64,000 nucleotides of DNA from Macrothele yani (lineage: Eukaryota; Arthropoda; Arachnida; Araneae; Macrothelidae). Of this stretch, positions 1-11,130 are shown in pieces. The notes below the pieces were generated by a model that saw only the letters and a list, made by a program, of their open reading frames with translations, ran no database searches and had not been told where the DNA came from. Made by a program: the position numbers and the translations under genes. Location of the stretch: the NCBI GenBank assembly GCA_039090855.1, contig CM077005.1, forward strand, positions 74,954,607-75,018,606, written 5' to 3'. How positions within the stretch are numbered: the stretch's first letter is position 1; every line of letters begins with the position of its first letter.

Positions 1-533
1 TACTAGATTGAACTGGACGCAAATAAATCATTTATATAATTTGTGCTAGCAGGGATACCAGTTATTTGCCAAGTAAATATTACTATTTGTGGAATCACCA
101 AGTTCAGCGGGTGAAAGTTAATGAATGAAAAAAGATATTCCTGCAATTTTCCAGTAAACTTATTTTAAATTTTTTGATTTAGTTAATTTAATTTTGCGAA
201 ACAAAAAAGAAAGAAAAAGGAATGGGAATATTTACCTTCTAGGAGACATCTATAGAACTGCCGTACATCTGGCGTGTGCTTCTGTGAATCCCGCGACACA
301 GAAATGCAATGTACCTATGTGATGTCGCATGCGTACGACTTCACATTGGCATTGATCATCTTTTTCTTACCGTTTTGAATTTTGAGTATCTGGAACTCTC
401 TGTTTACATTACATTATATTTCTTTCTGATAAGCCGCTCGTTGGTAGTGAAAGCTAAACTATATAGATTTGTGTTTTTAATACACTATTAAACGCATATT
501 TTTGCACTTTATTGTTATCTACAGTCCCTAACT
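1..533. other. AT-rich stretch without recognisable gene
   Basis: I see no gene, RNA or element signature here. The short open frames that occur have no recognisable motif and are what AT-rich DNA gives by chance. Confidence 0.5.
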
Positions 534-605
534 TAGACCGTAGGTTGGTTAGTTGGTTGGTTGATGGTTTATGGTGCAAGGCCCTCAAATGGCCAAAGAG
601 CACCT
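534..605 (-). repeat. Possible retroposon tail, CCAA-type simple repeat
   Basis: The plus strand shows several GGTT units (GGTTGGTTAGTTGGTTGG) followed by a short unique stretch. On the minus strand this reads as a body ending in an AACC-type simple repeat, the usual look of a non-LTR retroposon 3' end. There is no coding part and no target duplication that I can identify, so this is a weak call. Confidence 0.3.
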
Positions 606-634
606 TAGAACGTAGATAAAGTATTCTTAAGAGT

Positions 635-1676
635 AAAAAACTGAACTTTTTACGAAAATTTTGCATAGGGCTACCTTGACACGGGCCCCGACCCCTTCCA
701 AAAACCGTCTACCGTCTAAGTTAGAATACCATGAGATAGTGTACCATATTTGTTGATTCTAAATTCGAAACTGTAGATTTTACGAATTTTTTTATTTGGG
801 GGGGGGGCTGTTACCCCTGTGCTCCAACCCCTTTCAAAAACCGTCTAGCGTCTAAGTTAGAGTACCATAAGATAGTATACCAGATTTGGTGGTTCTAAAT
901 AGAAAACTGTAGATTTTACGAAATTTGTATGAGGGGGCTCTCACCCCCGGGCACCAACCCTTTCCAAAAACCGTCTAGCGTCTAAGTTAGAGTTTCATGA
1001 TACCATACTCAATGGTTGTGAATTCAAAACTGTAGATTTTACAAAAAAATAACGGGGGGGTGCTCTGACCCCCGGGCCTTGACCCGTTCCAAAAACGGTC
1101 TACCGTCTAAGTTAGAGTACCATGAGATAGTATACCAAATTTTGTGGTTCTAAATTGAAAACTGTAGATTTAACGGCATTTTTATGAGGAGGGGGCTCTT
1201 ACCCCCGGGCTCCAACCCCTTCCAAAAAACCGTCTTGCGTCTAAGTTAGAGTTTGGTGGTTCTAAATTGAAACTGTAGATTTTACGAAAAAAAATTTATT
1301 AGAGGGGTCTGACCCCCCGGGATCCAACCCCTTCCAAAAACCGTCTAGCGTCTAAGTTAGAGTACCATGAGATAGTATACCAGATTAGGTGGTTCTGAAT
1401 TGAAAACTGTAGTTTTTAAGAACATTTTGTATTTGGCGGGCTCTCACCCCCCGGGCCTTGACCCGTTCCAAAAACGGTTTGCCGTCTAAGTCAGAGTACC
1501 ATGAGATAGTATACCAAATTTGGTGGTTTAAAATTGAAAACTGTAGATTTTGCATATTTTTTTATGAGGGCGGGCTCTTACCCCCGCGCTGCAACCCCTT
1601 CAAAAAATCGTCTAGCGTCTAAGTTAGAGTACCATGAGATAGTATACCAGATTTGGCGGTTCTGAATTGAAAACTG
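635..1676. repeat. Satellite A, left block (~134-bp monomers)
   Basis: About eight tandem monomers are marked by the recurring phrase GTCTAAGTTAGAGTACCATG near 711, 851, 980, 1105, 1239, 1350, 1483 and 1617. Spacing is mostly 125-138 bp. Two monomer types alternate. One carries CTCCAACCCCTTCCAAAAAC with ATACCAGATT; the other carries CCTTGACCCGTTCCAAAAAC with ATACCAAATT. The array is therefore dimeric, with a ~268-bp higher-order unit. Each monomer contains a C-rich/G-rich self-complementary patch around CCCCCGGG. It is non-coding in all frames. The block resumes after the element at 1677-3278. Confidence 0.9.
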
Positions 1677-3278
1677 CCCAGCAAAAACACAAGTGCTGGG
1701 AAACTGCTGGCCACCAGCTGGCAGTGATGGGTCACAGCTGGCTGAAATCTGCCGCTCATGGCCTGGTAGTGGTCCGTTGGTGGCAGCGCTATCAGTTGGC
1801 GAGCCATTGATGGCCCTGCAGCAACGCCGTGAATAGTGGGCCTCCAAGCAAGTCCCACTAGTGGCCCGTTGCTGGCAGCCAATGCAACCCCCAACAGCAG
1901 GTGGAAGCATCAGGACTGCGCATGCGCAGAAGCAACACTTGCTGTGTCTCTCATGGTACCAGTTAGTTGAAGACGACGCTATCGCCATCGTGTTATTTTA
2001 GTGGATGTTAAGAAAAAAGTCCATATGTGGAGAGGCGAATTAATTTCCTAATGAAATTTTACGTCGACGAAGATATCAGATTAAGCCGTGAAATACTAGA
2101 TTACAGCCATGAAATACACTCACTCCATTCCCATGAATAACAATTCATGGAATGGAGTGGATGAATAACAAGAAAAAATTTGAAACCGCTTGAAACACAT
2201 ATCCTGGAAAACCATTAAAACAGCGTTTGTTGGGGAAAAAAAAGAATTATACGCGTACAAGATTTATTAATTATTTGATAGAAAAAAAGCAACGCTACGT
2301 GGTGTACTCATCCATGGGTTGAATACACAAGACTGGGAGGAACTCGCTTCTAAAAATAACGAGAAGTAAAATAAAATATCTTTTACTCTTTAAAACAAAT
2401 GTAGCTTCGGACAACGGAAAGGAAAGACAACGTTAAAAATGCAACATGAACACGGGTAAATATATATTTATTCAACAATCTCTTTTCAAGACGGCAAGGA
2501 CAGTACAAAACTTTGGAAGCGACTCTAAGTATGTACACGCCTTGAAAATGAGTGAAGTTCCCTTAAGGTAAAAAAACAAAACAACTATCGTTACGTTGAA
2601 AATATTAATTTATCAATTATATGAAACTGACTTTTATGAAAAATACCTCTCAATATTGTAAAATGAAAGAGGGAAGCATTGGTATACAAATGGCATACCA
2701 CACAGATAGATCAAACAGATTGATCGGACTAATAGTGAATTAGTCCGATCGGTAGAAAAGCGCGGCTGACACGCAAACGGCCCAGGATCGAATGTGGTCA
2801 GATGCAAACTGGCGTTTTCCCGGTCTGTTGCGCAAATTTCCTTAGCGCAGTGCGTTAATTCACAAGCTTCGTAAGGGTAGAAAAAAAATTGTAGCTTTAG
2901 GAAACTGCGGTTATCCTTGCTTTTTTTTTTTTTTAAATTATTATGGCTACTACTGGGAAATTGGCAGACAAGATTCGGCAAGCCACCAGTTATGTCACGT
3001 GGTTGCAGGCTGCCACTAACGGCCCACTAGCGGACCACATTAGGCTAGCCATCATTTCTGGCACGTGCTTGTAGGGCCACTGAAGGGCCACTTGTGGCAG
3101 CTACTGCCTGTGATGGACCACTGATGGCCCTGTTGTGGCATATGACAACTGATGGGGTGCCAACTGTTGGCCAGCTGTTGGAATGAACTGCTGGCCTTTC
3201 TGTTGACCGCCCGGACATTTTATTGACGGTTCGGCAGCGGCAACATAGTGCTGGGCCAGCAAGACTGTTTTTGCTGGG
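1677..3278. mobile_element. Non-autonomous TIR DNA transposon inserted in satellite A
   Basis: The termini are inverted: CCCAGCAAAAACA at the left and its reverse complement (TGTTTTTGCTGGG) at the right. The satellite monomer reads through the insertion when it is removed (AAACTG / TGTAGTT), leaving a two-base TG as the likely target duplication. Just inside both ends lie ~300-bp G/C-rich stretches packed with short motifs such as CCACTGATGGCC, CAGCTGGC and TGGCAGC in both orientations, like subterminal transposase-binding arrays. The centre is AT-rich and has a perfect-looking hairpin around 2127-2160. There is no transposase ORF. I cannot assign a superfamily. Confidence 0.75.
2695..2830 (+). 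repeat. Possible degenerate tRNA-like segment
   Basis: Within the element at 1677-3278, TTAGTCCGATCGGTAGA resembles an RNA polymerase III box A. About 45 bases on, GGATCGAATG resembles box B. No acceptor-stem pairing is clear and no poly(A) tail follows, so this may be a decayed SINE or chance. Confidence 0.25.
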
Positions 3279-4300
3279 TGTAGTTCTTAAGAAAATTTTG
3301 TATGTGGGGGCTCTGACCCCCGGGCCTTGACCCGTTCCAACACGGTCTACTGTCTAAGTTAGAGTACCATGAGATAGTATACCAAATTTGGTGGTTCTAA
3401 ATTGAAACTGTAGATTTTACGAAACACATTTTATTAGGTGGGGGGTCTGACCCCCGGGCTCCAACCCCTTCCAAAAACCGTCTAGCGTCTAAGTTAGAGT
3501 ACAATGAGATAGTATACCAGATTAGGTGGTTCTGAATTGAAAACTGTAGTTTTTAAGAAAATTTTGTATTTGGGGGACTCTGACATCCCGGGCCTTGACC
3601 CGTTCCAAAGACGGTTTGCAGTCTAAGTTAGAGTACCATGAGATAGTATACCAAATTTGGTGGTTCTAAATTGAAAACTGTAGATTTTGCGAATTTTTTT
3701 ATGAGGGGGCCTTTACCCCCGGGCTGCAACCCCTTCAAAAAATCGTCTAGCGTCTAAGTTAGAGTACCATGAAATAGTATACCAGATTTGGTGGTTCTGA
3801 ATTGAAAACTGTAGTTTTTAAGAAAATTTTGTATGTGGGGGGCTCGGACCCCCGGGCCTTGACCCGTTCCAAAATCGGTCTACTCTCTAAGTTATAGTAC
3901 CATGAGATAGTATACCAAATTTGGTGGTTCTAAGATGAAAACTGTTGATTTTACGAAATTTTTTATAGGGGGGTTTCCGACCCCCCAGACTCCAACCCCT
4001 TCCAAAAACCGTCTAGCGTCTAAGTTAGAGTTTCATGATACCAAATTTGATGGTTTTGAAATGAAAACTAGATTTCATGAAAATTTTGTATGTATGTGGG
4101 GGTGGGGCTCTGACTCCCCGGGCCTTGACCCGTTCCAAAAACTGACAACCGTCTAAGTTAGAGTACCATGAGATAGGATACCTGATTTGGTGGTTCTGAA
4201 TTGAAAACTGTAGATTTTCGAATATTTTGTGTATGGGGGGCTCTGACCAACCAGGCCCTGACCCCTTCCAAAAACCGTCTACTGTCTAATATTTTTAGTG
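3279..4300. repeat. Satellite A, right block (~134-bp monomers)
   Basis: This continues the left block, with monomer marks near 3352, 3487, 3621, 3755, 3886, 4018 and 4153, a regular ~134-bp step. The same two alternating monomer types are present. Monomers are slightly more regular than on the left. The array decays after about 4290. Confidence 0.9.
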
Positions 4301-4426
4301 CCAAAGAAAAACGTAATATTCCTATCCTGTATAGTGTCCAAACTTTATAAATTTGATCAGGGAGGAAGACGTTCGAAATCGTACGTTTTCCTGCATTCGT
4401 TTTGTATGTAACCAAAATCTGTAAAC

Positions 4427-4505
4427 GCGACGAATTGACGCTCGACGAATCGTCGCGGTCGACGAATTGACGCAGTCTACGAATTGACGCGCAACGAATT
4501 GACGT
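4427..4505. repeat. Short tandem repeat of CGACGAATTGACGC type
   Basis: Five imperfect copies of a 13-17-base unit (CGACGAATTGACGC, CGACGAATCGTCGC, CTACGAATTGACGC, CAACGAATTGACG) run in tandem directly beyond satellite A. One unit, CGACGAATCGTCG, is nearly self-complementary. I infer no function. Confidence 0.7.
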
Positions 4506-5940
4506 ATAACCATTTTTCACGCAATGGCTCTGATCTACTGTTTACTGACTTGAGTACCGACCAGGAGTTTCCAAAACCGTAAACTCTTGATGGCTTGACG
4601 TTAAGTAAAGAAAAGGTAACGAGGAATAACATAATTTAAATAAGAGCAGGGAATCAAAATGGAAAGGTTAAATTAAAGAATGTACGTTTGAAGTTATCTT
4701 GCATGAAGAGACCAAGGAAAGTACTGTGTAATCGGGTCAGCTCAGAAAACTGACATGGAAGGTTTTAAATGTACTCAAGATAAATATGAGAATAATTATA
4801 ATGGAAAGCAATGTATAGTCATATAATATGAATGTTATATAAAAAACCTACAACGATATTCAAAGAGCAGTCTCTAAATTTCTATTGTTTTGCTGTCTTA
4901 TAGTTACTTAAAACTGAACCAAATGATAAAATTTCTTATAATACCCGAGCGGCGTTACATTCAAATGTTAACTTGTGGATCTGAGTTGTTTTAAAACAAA
5001 GACTGTTCGTTTGCAGTGTCCGGCCGCCGATCAATAATTTCACCATTGTTTAAACGAAGACTTGCAAACAGGCAAGGAGGTAAAGCAAAAATCGATCGGG
5101 GCTACTGTGTTAAACATAAAAACTTACTACTTGTCGCTTTTTGCTGCTTTCGATTCACTTTATCCAATTTCAGTTCTCAATCTTCCTTCGAATTATCCTT
5201 TGAACTCAAAAACTCATAGAAATCTGAAAGAGGACGGCGAAAACATTCTTGGAGAGAGTTAATCTTTTAACTCTAAGAAACGAACAGATAAACGAAAATT
5301 TTGGGAATTTGATTCTTAAATACATTTAGAAAGAAAAAAACGGAGAGACAACTTGAAGCGGATGCTTTCTTGTCTAAAATTTATGGCCTCTCAAAATTTG
5401 AGGCTTTGCGGTCACGAAAGAGAAAGTTTCCGATTTTAAAAGAGATGAGACGCCTATGCTTCTTCCCAGATTCCGAGCTAATTGTGATTTACTTTTAGCG
5501 AAGTTACTAAGTTATACCAGAAATAATCTGAGGTCAGTGTTTTATTTGTTACTAGGAATTTAAATAAAATTTACAACCCTTCATTCTTCTTTCTTTTTTC
5601 TGTGAGGCTGAGTAGGTTTTTCTCCCCAAGTTGGGATCGTAAAATCTCAGCGGCATCTTTAGGAAAAGCAAGATCTCTCACCAAGTCGTTTAGCTCATCC
5701 TGAGTAAAAGCTGAGGTTTCGTAGGAGAGGTCTCTGGTAACTGTGACTCATTTTAGTTTCAATGACGTCACCATCAGATTCAAATGAACGTTCTTCAAGA
5801 CTGTCTGGTTGCGAAGGAGTTGGAATATCTCGCCCGTCAGGAACGGGTACAATGTCTGACTGGACGATTGGATAAGTAATGTTCTTTTTAGCACGTCTTT
5901 TGTAAAAAAAGATCGTGCTTCTGTTATCGGTTTGTCCGTC
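4506..5940. other. No recognisable gene
   Basis: This is AT-rich sequence with several short open frames, none with a recognisable domain. A minus-strand 91-codon frame (5695-5970) runs into the satellite that follows and begins inside its GTCCGTCCGTCCGTC simple repeat. I treat it as chance. Confidence 0.45.
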
Positions 5941-7970
5941 CGTCCGTCTGTACCTACGATATCTCTGCAACTATTATTCCGATTTGAAAATTTTTTTTTG
6001 CATTGGGAAGCTTGAAATATGCAAATGATGATCCTTTATTTCGTTTTGTTTTACGATGTACAATTTTGCCGGTAGAAGGCGTAAATGCAAATCATGTCGA
6101 ATTCAAAAATACGTTTTATTCCACATATTTGCTTCTAAACATCCGATTGAAAAAAAATTATCTTTTAATTCCATTTATGTCGAAGAGTATTTTAGATATA
6201 GTTACTTTTTCAAATTACGCATAGATTTTCCGCTAGGGGGCGTAAAAGTAAATTACATTTTCCCCGATAACTCTTCTTCTAAAACTCCGAATTGAAAAAA
6301 AATTTCTTCAGCGAATACATCTCCTGATGGAAAATCTTTTGCATATAATTTCAAATTTTTGGTAAAGAATACTTTGGCCACCAGGAGGCGTAAGTGTTAA
6401 CCTTTACTTCTGAAATATTTGCCATTAAATCGGAGCTTCTAAAATATCGATTGAAAATATTCTTTCATAGACTGATGCCAATCACATCGATAAACCGTTT
6501 CGGAATATTTTCTTCTTAAAATATTCCACAGTTTCTCCGCCAGGAGGCGTAGATGTACATCTTATTTTTGTGAATATCTCTACTTCTAGGAGTTCGATTT
6601 GAAAAATTCCTTCTTTGTTGGATAGTGTTTTCCGTGTGACATGTTTTTCATATAATTTCAAAATTTTCAAGTAATTCATAGACTTTCCGCTAGGAGGCGT
6701 AAAGGTAAATTGCGTTCCCCCCTATATCTCTGCTTCTAAATCTCCGATTTAAAAAATTCTTTCTGCACGGTATATAGCTCCTGATGGGAAATTGTTTGCA
6801 TATAATTTCCGATTTTTGTAAGAAATGGTTTGGCCACCAGGTGGCGTAAGTCTTAATTTCCGCTTTTGTTGTATTTGCAGCAAAATATGAGCTTCTAATT
6901 CTTGATTGAAAAAAACGTCGTTTACAGACCGATACTACTCATCTCGACAAGCCTTTTAGAAACATTTTCTTCTTAAAGTAGTGCATGGTTTCTACGCCAG
7001 GCGGCGTAGATTTATATCTTATTTTTGTCAATATCTGTACTTCTAGGAGTCCGATTTGAAAAATTCCTTCTTGTTGGATAGCGGTTCTAGTGTGACATAT
7101 GGTTCATATAATTTCAAAATTTTCAAGTAATTCATAGACTTTCCGCTAGGGCGCGTAAATGTAAATTGAGTTTCCCCTATATCTCTGCTTCTAAATCTCC
7201 GATTTGGAAAATTCTTTCTGCATCGCATACAGCTCCTGATGGGAAATTGTTTACATATAATTTCTAATTTTTGTAAGAAATGCTTTGGCCACCAGGTGGC
7301 GTAAGTCTTAATTTCCGCTTCTGTTCTATTTGCAGCAAAATATGAGCTCTAAAATCTCGATTGAAAAAATAGTCGTTTGTTGACCGATACTACTCATGTC
7401 GACAAACCTTTTAGGAAAATTTTCTTCTTGAAAAAATGCATGGTTTCTACCCCAAGGGGCGTAGATGTATGTATTATTTTTGTCAATATCTCTACTTCTA
7501 AGAGTACGATTTAAAAAATTCCTTCCTTTTTGGATACTGTTTCCGATGCGAAATGTTTTTCCTATAAATTCAAAATTTTCAAGTAAATCATAGACTTTTC
7601 CCTAGTGGGCACAAAAGTAAATTGCGTTTTCTGCGTTATTTCTGCTTCTGAAACTCCAATTTGAAAAATTCTTCCTGTATCGCATACAAGACCTGATGGA
7701 AAATATTTTTCACATATTTTCTAATGTTTGGTAAAAAATGGTTTAGCCACCAGGGGTCATAAGTGTTAACTTTTGCTTCTGAAGTATTTGTTGCAAAATT
7801 TGGCTTCCTGAAAACTCAACTAATTTTTTTCTTGGACCGCTACCGCTTATATGGATAAATCTTTTAAGAATACTTTCTTCCTAAAATAATGCATAGTTTT
7901 CCCACCAGGGGACGTAAAGTCACATCTTATTTTTGTCGATATCTCTGTTTCTAAGAGTTTGTAAGCTCAC
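5941..7970. repeat. Satellite B: 456-bp higher-order repeat of three ~152-bp monomers
   Basis: The phrase GACTTTCCGCTAGG (with variants) recurs at 6224, 6681, 7137 and 7593, a step of 456-457 bp. Inside each unit three related submodules occur. All follow the pattern of a GGCGTAA-type motif, a 'TCTCTGCTTCTAA' phrase and 'TCCGATTTGAAAAATTC'. They differ in the core: CCGCTAGGAGGCGTA, GCCACCAGGTGGCGTA or CGCCAGGAGGCGTAGA. These cores are short inverted repeats. The array opens next to a GTCCGTCCGTC simple repeat near 5935. It is non-coding. Confidence 0.85.
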
Positions 7971-8255
7971 GATTTCGTTTACAGCCATAACTGAGGGATT
8001 AAAAACCAGATTGAAAATCTTCTTTCTTTCGTCAGATCTATTGTTTTCCATACCAGTTCCATTGACTTTGAATAGCTTTGATGAATTTAATTTGCTTCAT
8101 AACGGATTCAAAAGACGTGCTTATTACACCCGAAAATTCGGTGTTATCTTTCTTGTTATTTTTCGTGTTGTCCCACTTCACATCGCAGGAGCAAAAATAG
8201 CAGTCATTTCATTCCGTGGGCTGAGTGTTCTTGCCGCAACATTGGTATTCCAAAA

Positions 8256-8738
8256 GGTAATGAAGTTATAACAAAAGCAAATATTTTCCTACGGAATGTT
8301 ACATTAAATTTCCAAAAGGCTGTCTGCGTACAATAAGTTAATAAACTATGCCCTTTTGGACTGCAAATTAAAATCACTTTACCTACACTCTAGAAAGTCT
8401 AGTTAAAACATGCGATATCTTTTAGGGCGAATATCTTGGGGCGTCAGCCCCACCATCAGGATAAGGGCCAAGAAACACCGAGAGGCAACCACTATATACA
8501 TCATACGTCACCTATAATACACCCTCATATTCAGGCAGCTGAGTGTTAGGTGTAACTAGCTGCCTCCACTGTCGAGGGACGAATGTTGGAAGTTCTGTGT
8601 TACAACAGGTTGGACCATACTTGATAATAAACAGACTTTCTGAGAGGAAGACGGTATATTTTTGCAATCTGAAAGGGTATAGTTTATTAACTTATCTTAC
8701 ACAGACAGCCTTTTGGAAATTTATGGTAATGAAGTTAT
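8256..8738. mobile_element. Small foldback element with flanking direct repeat
   Basis: Inverted arms of about 62 bp lie at 8306-8368 and 8661-8722. The left arm reads AAATTTCCAAAAGGCTGTCT onward and the right arm is its near-complement. The loop is ~290 bp. A 14-base direct repeat, GGTAATGAAGTTAT, lies outside both arms at 8256-8269 and 8725-8738 and could be a target-site duplication. There is no coding capacity. The asymmetric distance between direct repeat and arm on the left leaves the boundary uncertain. Confidence 0.6.
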
Positions 8739-8860
8739 TTTACCGTTGACCTATTGACGGAGTTGTTCTACGCATATTCCGCAGTTCTTTTTTCAGGCTC
8801 AAGGTCTATCTTGATCGCTTATTTTCGGAGTCTCCTTCACTGTTACGACTTTACCGCATA

Positions 8861-10079
8861 CACACAGTCGAGTCACATTATTGTGACCGCCTCCTACTTT
8901 TGGCGTCAACAGCGCGTAGCCAATGAAAGAAGGCACGTGTCATAAGCTGGCTTGGAGGATATATAAGGTTTGCTGTAGGCATTCCGAAAACATATCACTC
9001 GTTACTGCATGGATAAAAGGAGCGATTTATCAGATTTCCAAAAAGGGATGATTATCGGCTTTCGAGCCAAGGGTGGTGGTATTTCTGAAACAACGCAATT
9101 TGCGAACTGTTCGCGTGCTGCTGTGGTTAAAGTGTATCGTGATTGGAGAAATCTCACCATTGCGAATAAGTGACGTAAAAACTGCGGAGCACCACGGGCC
9201 ATTAATATGAGAGGTGAACGTCGGCTGCGAAGGTGCTTGCTGGCCAATTGACAATCTACAGTGGAGCAACTGACTGGTCGAATGAACCAGCGGGTTACCG
9301 GAAGTGTGTCTAAAACGACAGTTCAGCGAACCCAGTTGCGTATGGTGCTCCGATGTAGACAAATGGTCACTGCACCTATGTTAACGAAGGTGCATCGGCA
9401 GAAAAGGCTGACATTGGCACGTCAGTATCGGAATTGGATCTTCACTGATTGGCAAAGGATTGCCTTCTCCAATGAGTCACGTTTTCTGCTTCATCGAATG
9501 GATGGACGTTGGGCTTTAAGGCGAAAAACATCGGCGAACAAACACTTTTCGACCGTTGCTTTAAGATCACGAGATGGTGGGGGCAGCGTTATAACCTGGT
9601 AAATATTTTCGTGGCATTCCCTGGGTTCACTCATACCTGTGAGAGGCACTATGGACCGAATTTCTTATGAATCCATCCTTGCAAACTACGTACACCCCCA
9701 CGTTCTGCTTGTCTTCCCTGGTGGGTATGGGATCTTCCAGCACGGCAATGCGACGTTTCACACAGCTAGAAATGTCCGAGAGTGGTTGGAAGAGCACGAT
9801 GAGGACTTCCAAATACTTCCTTGGCCCCCTAATTCCTTAGACTGAAACCCAATGGAGCATCTGTGGGATCAACTAGATCGTGTTGTTCGCTTTATGAATC
9901 CTCCATCACGCAGCCTTCAGCAGCTGTCAGGTGCACTGCAGTCAGCATGGCTACACATCCCTGTGAACACCTCCAGCACCTTATCGAGTCACTCCCAGCA
10001 CATCTAGCTGCCGTCCGCGCTGCACACGGCGGTTACTCTGGATATTAGCAGGCGGTCACAATAATGTGACTAGACCGTG
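8861..10079 (+). mobile_element. Tc1-like DNA transposon, decayed (Tc1-1)
   Basis: The ends are inverted: TAGTCACATTATTGTGACCG near the right end (read inwards) matches GAGTCACATTATTGTGACCG at the left. Both ends abut TA, at 8859-8860 and 10080-10081, the expected Tc1/mariner target duplication. The length of 1,219 bp is normal for a minimal Tc1 element. It contains the broken transposase at 9009-10048 and sits between a foldback element and satellite C. Confidence 0.9.
9009..10048 (+). pseudogene. Tc1-family transposase, inactivated
   Basis: The frame opens with MDKRSDLSDFQKGMIIG, a typical Tc1 N-terminal helix-turn-helix start, then hits a stop near 9171. It continues through a linker and HTH region (TVQRTQLRMV), the first catalytic block (IAFSNESRF), a second block (YGIFQHGNATFHTARNV) and the end block (NPMEHLWDQLDRVV), closing with HGGYSGY. 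Several frameshifts and stops separate these. The first catalytic Asp is Asn (SNES) and the second is replaced (QHGN instead of QxDN), so catalysis is lost even apart from the stops. Intact members of this group are about 340 aa DDE enzymes that cut and paste at TA. Confidence 0.9.
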
Positions 10080-10094
10080 TATAACAACAAGTTA

Positions 10095-11130
10095 GTAAAA
10101 TCATGCAATGCATTGATTATGATACACTTTCCAACATACCAGAAGTTATTACTCAAGTTATGTGGATAATGGCTGTGGAATAAATCTCGCCCCTGTGTCC
10201 TGACCTTTGACTCCATTTCGACGATATTCAACAGAACCGGTTCACTATACCTCCGGAACAACATGATAAAATTTTGTAGCAATAGAAACAGTTTTACGCA
10301 AGTTATGAGAATAATGGCTGTGGAATAAATCCGGCTTTTGTGCAATGACCATTGACCGCATTTCGTTGATATTCAACAGAACCGTTTCACTATACTTCCG
10401 GAACAAGATGATAAAGTTTTGTCGCAATCCAAGCATTTTAGGTAAGTTATGATGCACAAGGGCAATGGAATGGATCCCACTCCATTTCGCCCATTTTCAA
10501 TAGGGTTCGTTCCCAGTGGCTCCCTACCACATACTAAAATTTCATCGAAATCGAACCATTTTTACGCAACTTATGACGCATAAGGGCAATGGAATATATC
10601 CCGCTCTTATGCCCTGCCTGACCTTTGACCCCATTTTGCCTATTTTCAATAGGGTTCGTGCCCAGGTGGTTCCCTACCACATACTAAAAATTCATCGAAA
10701 TCGAACCATATTTCCGCTTTTATGTCCTGACCTTTGAACCCATTTCACCCATTTTCAATATGGCTCGTGCCCAGGTGGTTCCCTACGACATACTAAAATT
10801 TCATCGAAATCGAACAACTTTTACGCAAGTTCTGACGCATAAAAGCAATGGAATGGATCCACTCTTATGTCCTGAACTTTGACCCAATTTCACCCATTTT
10901 CAATAGGGATCGTCCCCAGGTGGTTCCCTACCACATACTGAAATTTAATCGAAATCGAACAATTTTTAAGCAAGTTATGACACATAAGAGCAATGGAATG
11001 GATCCCACTCCTATGTGCTGACCTTTGACTCTGCTTCACCATTTTCAATAGGGTTCGTCCCCAGGTGATCCGCTACCACATACTAAAATGTCGTCGAAAT
11101 CGAACCATTTTCACGTGAGTTATCGTACTG
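10095..11130. repeat. Satellite C (~145-bp monomers)
   Basis: About seven tandem copies are recognisable by ATCGAAATCGAACCATTTTT-type sequence near 10541, 10691, 10800, 10945 and 11090. Two more diverged copies (GAACAACATGATAAAATTTTG) lie near 10256 and 10402. Steps are 145-150 bp except one of 109. Each monomer includes GGGTTCGTNCCCAGGTGGTT and a 'CAATGGAAT' phrase. The array ends near a GACGGACGGAC simple repeat at 11129, just as satellite B begins next to GTCCGTCCGTC. It is non-coding. Confidence 0.85.

Noticed and set aside
5695..5970. 91-codon minus-strand frame as a host gene
   Set aside because: It begins in the GTCCGTCCGTC simple repeat (RTDGQTDNR text) and shows no domain or splice context.
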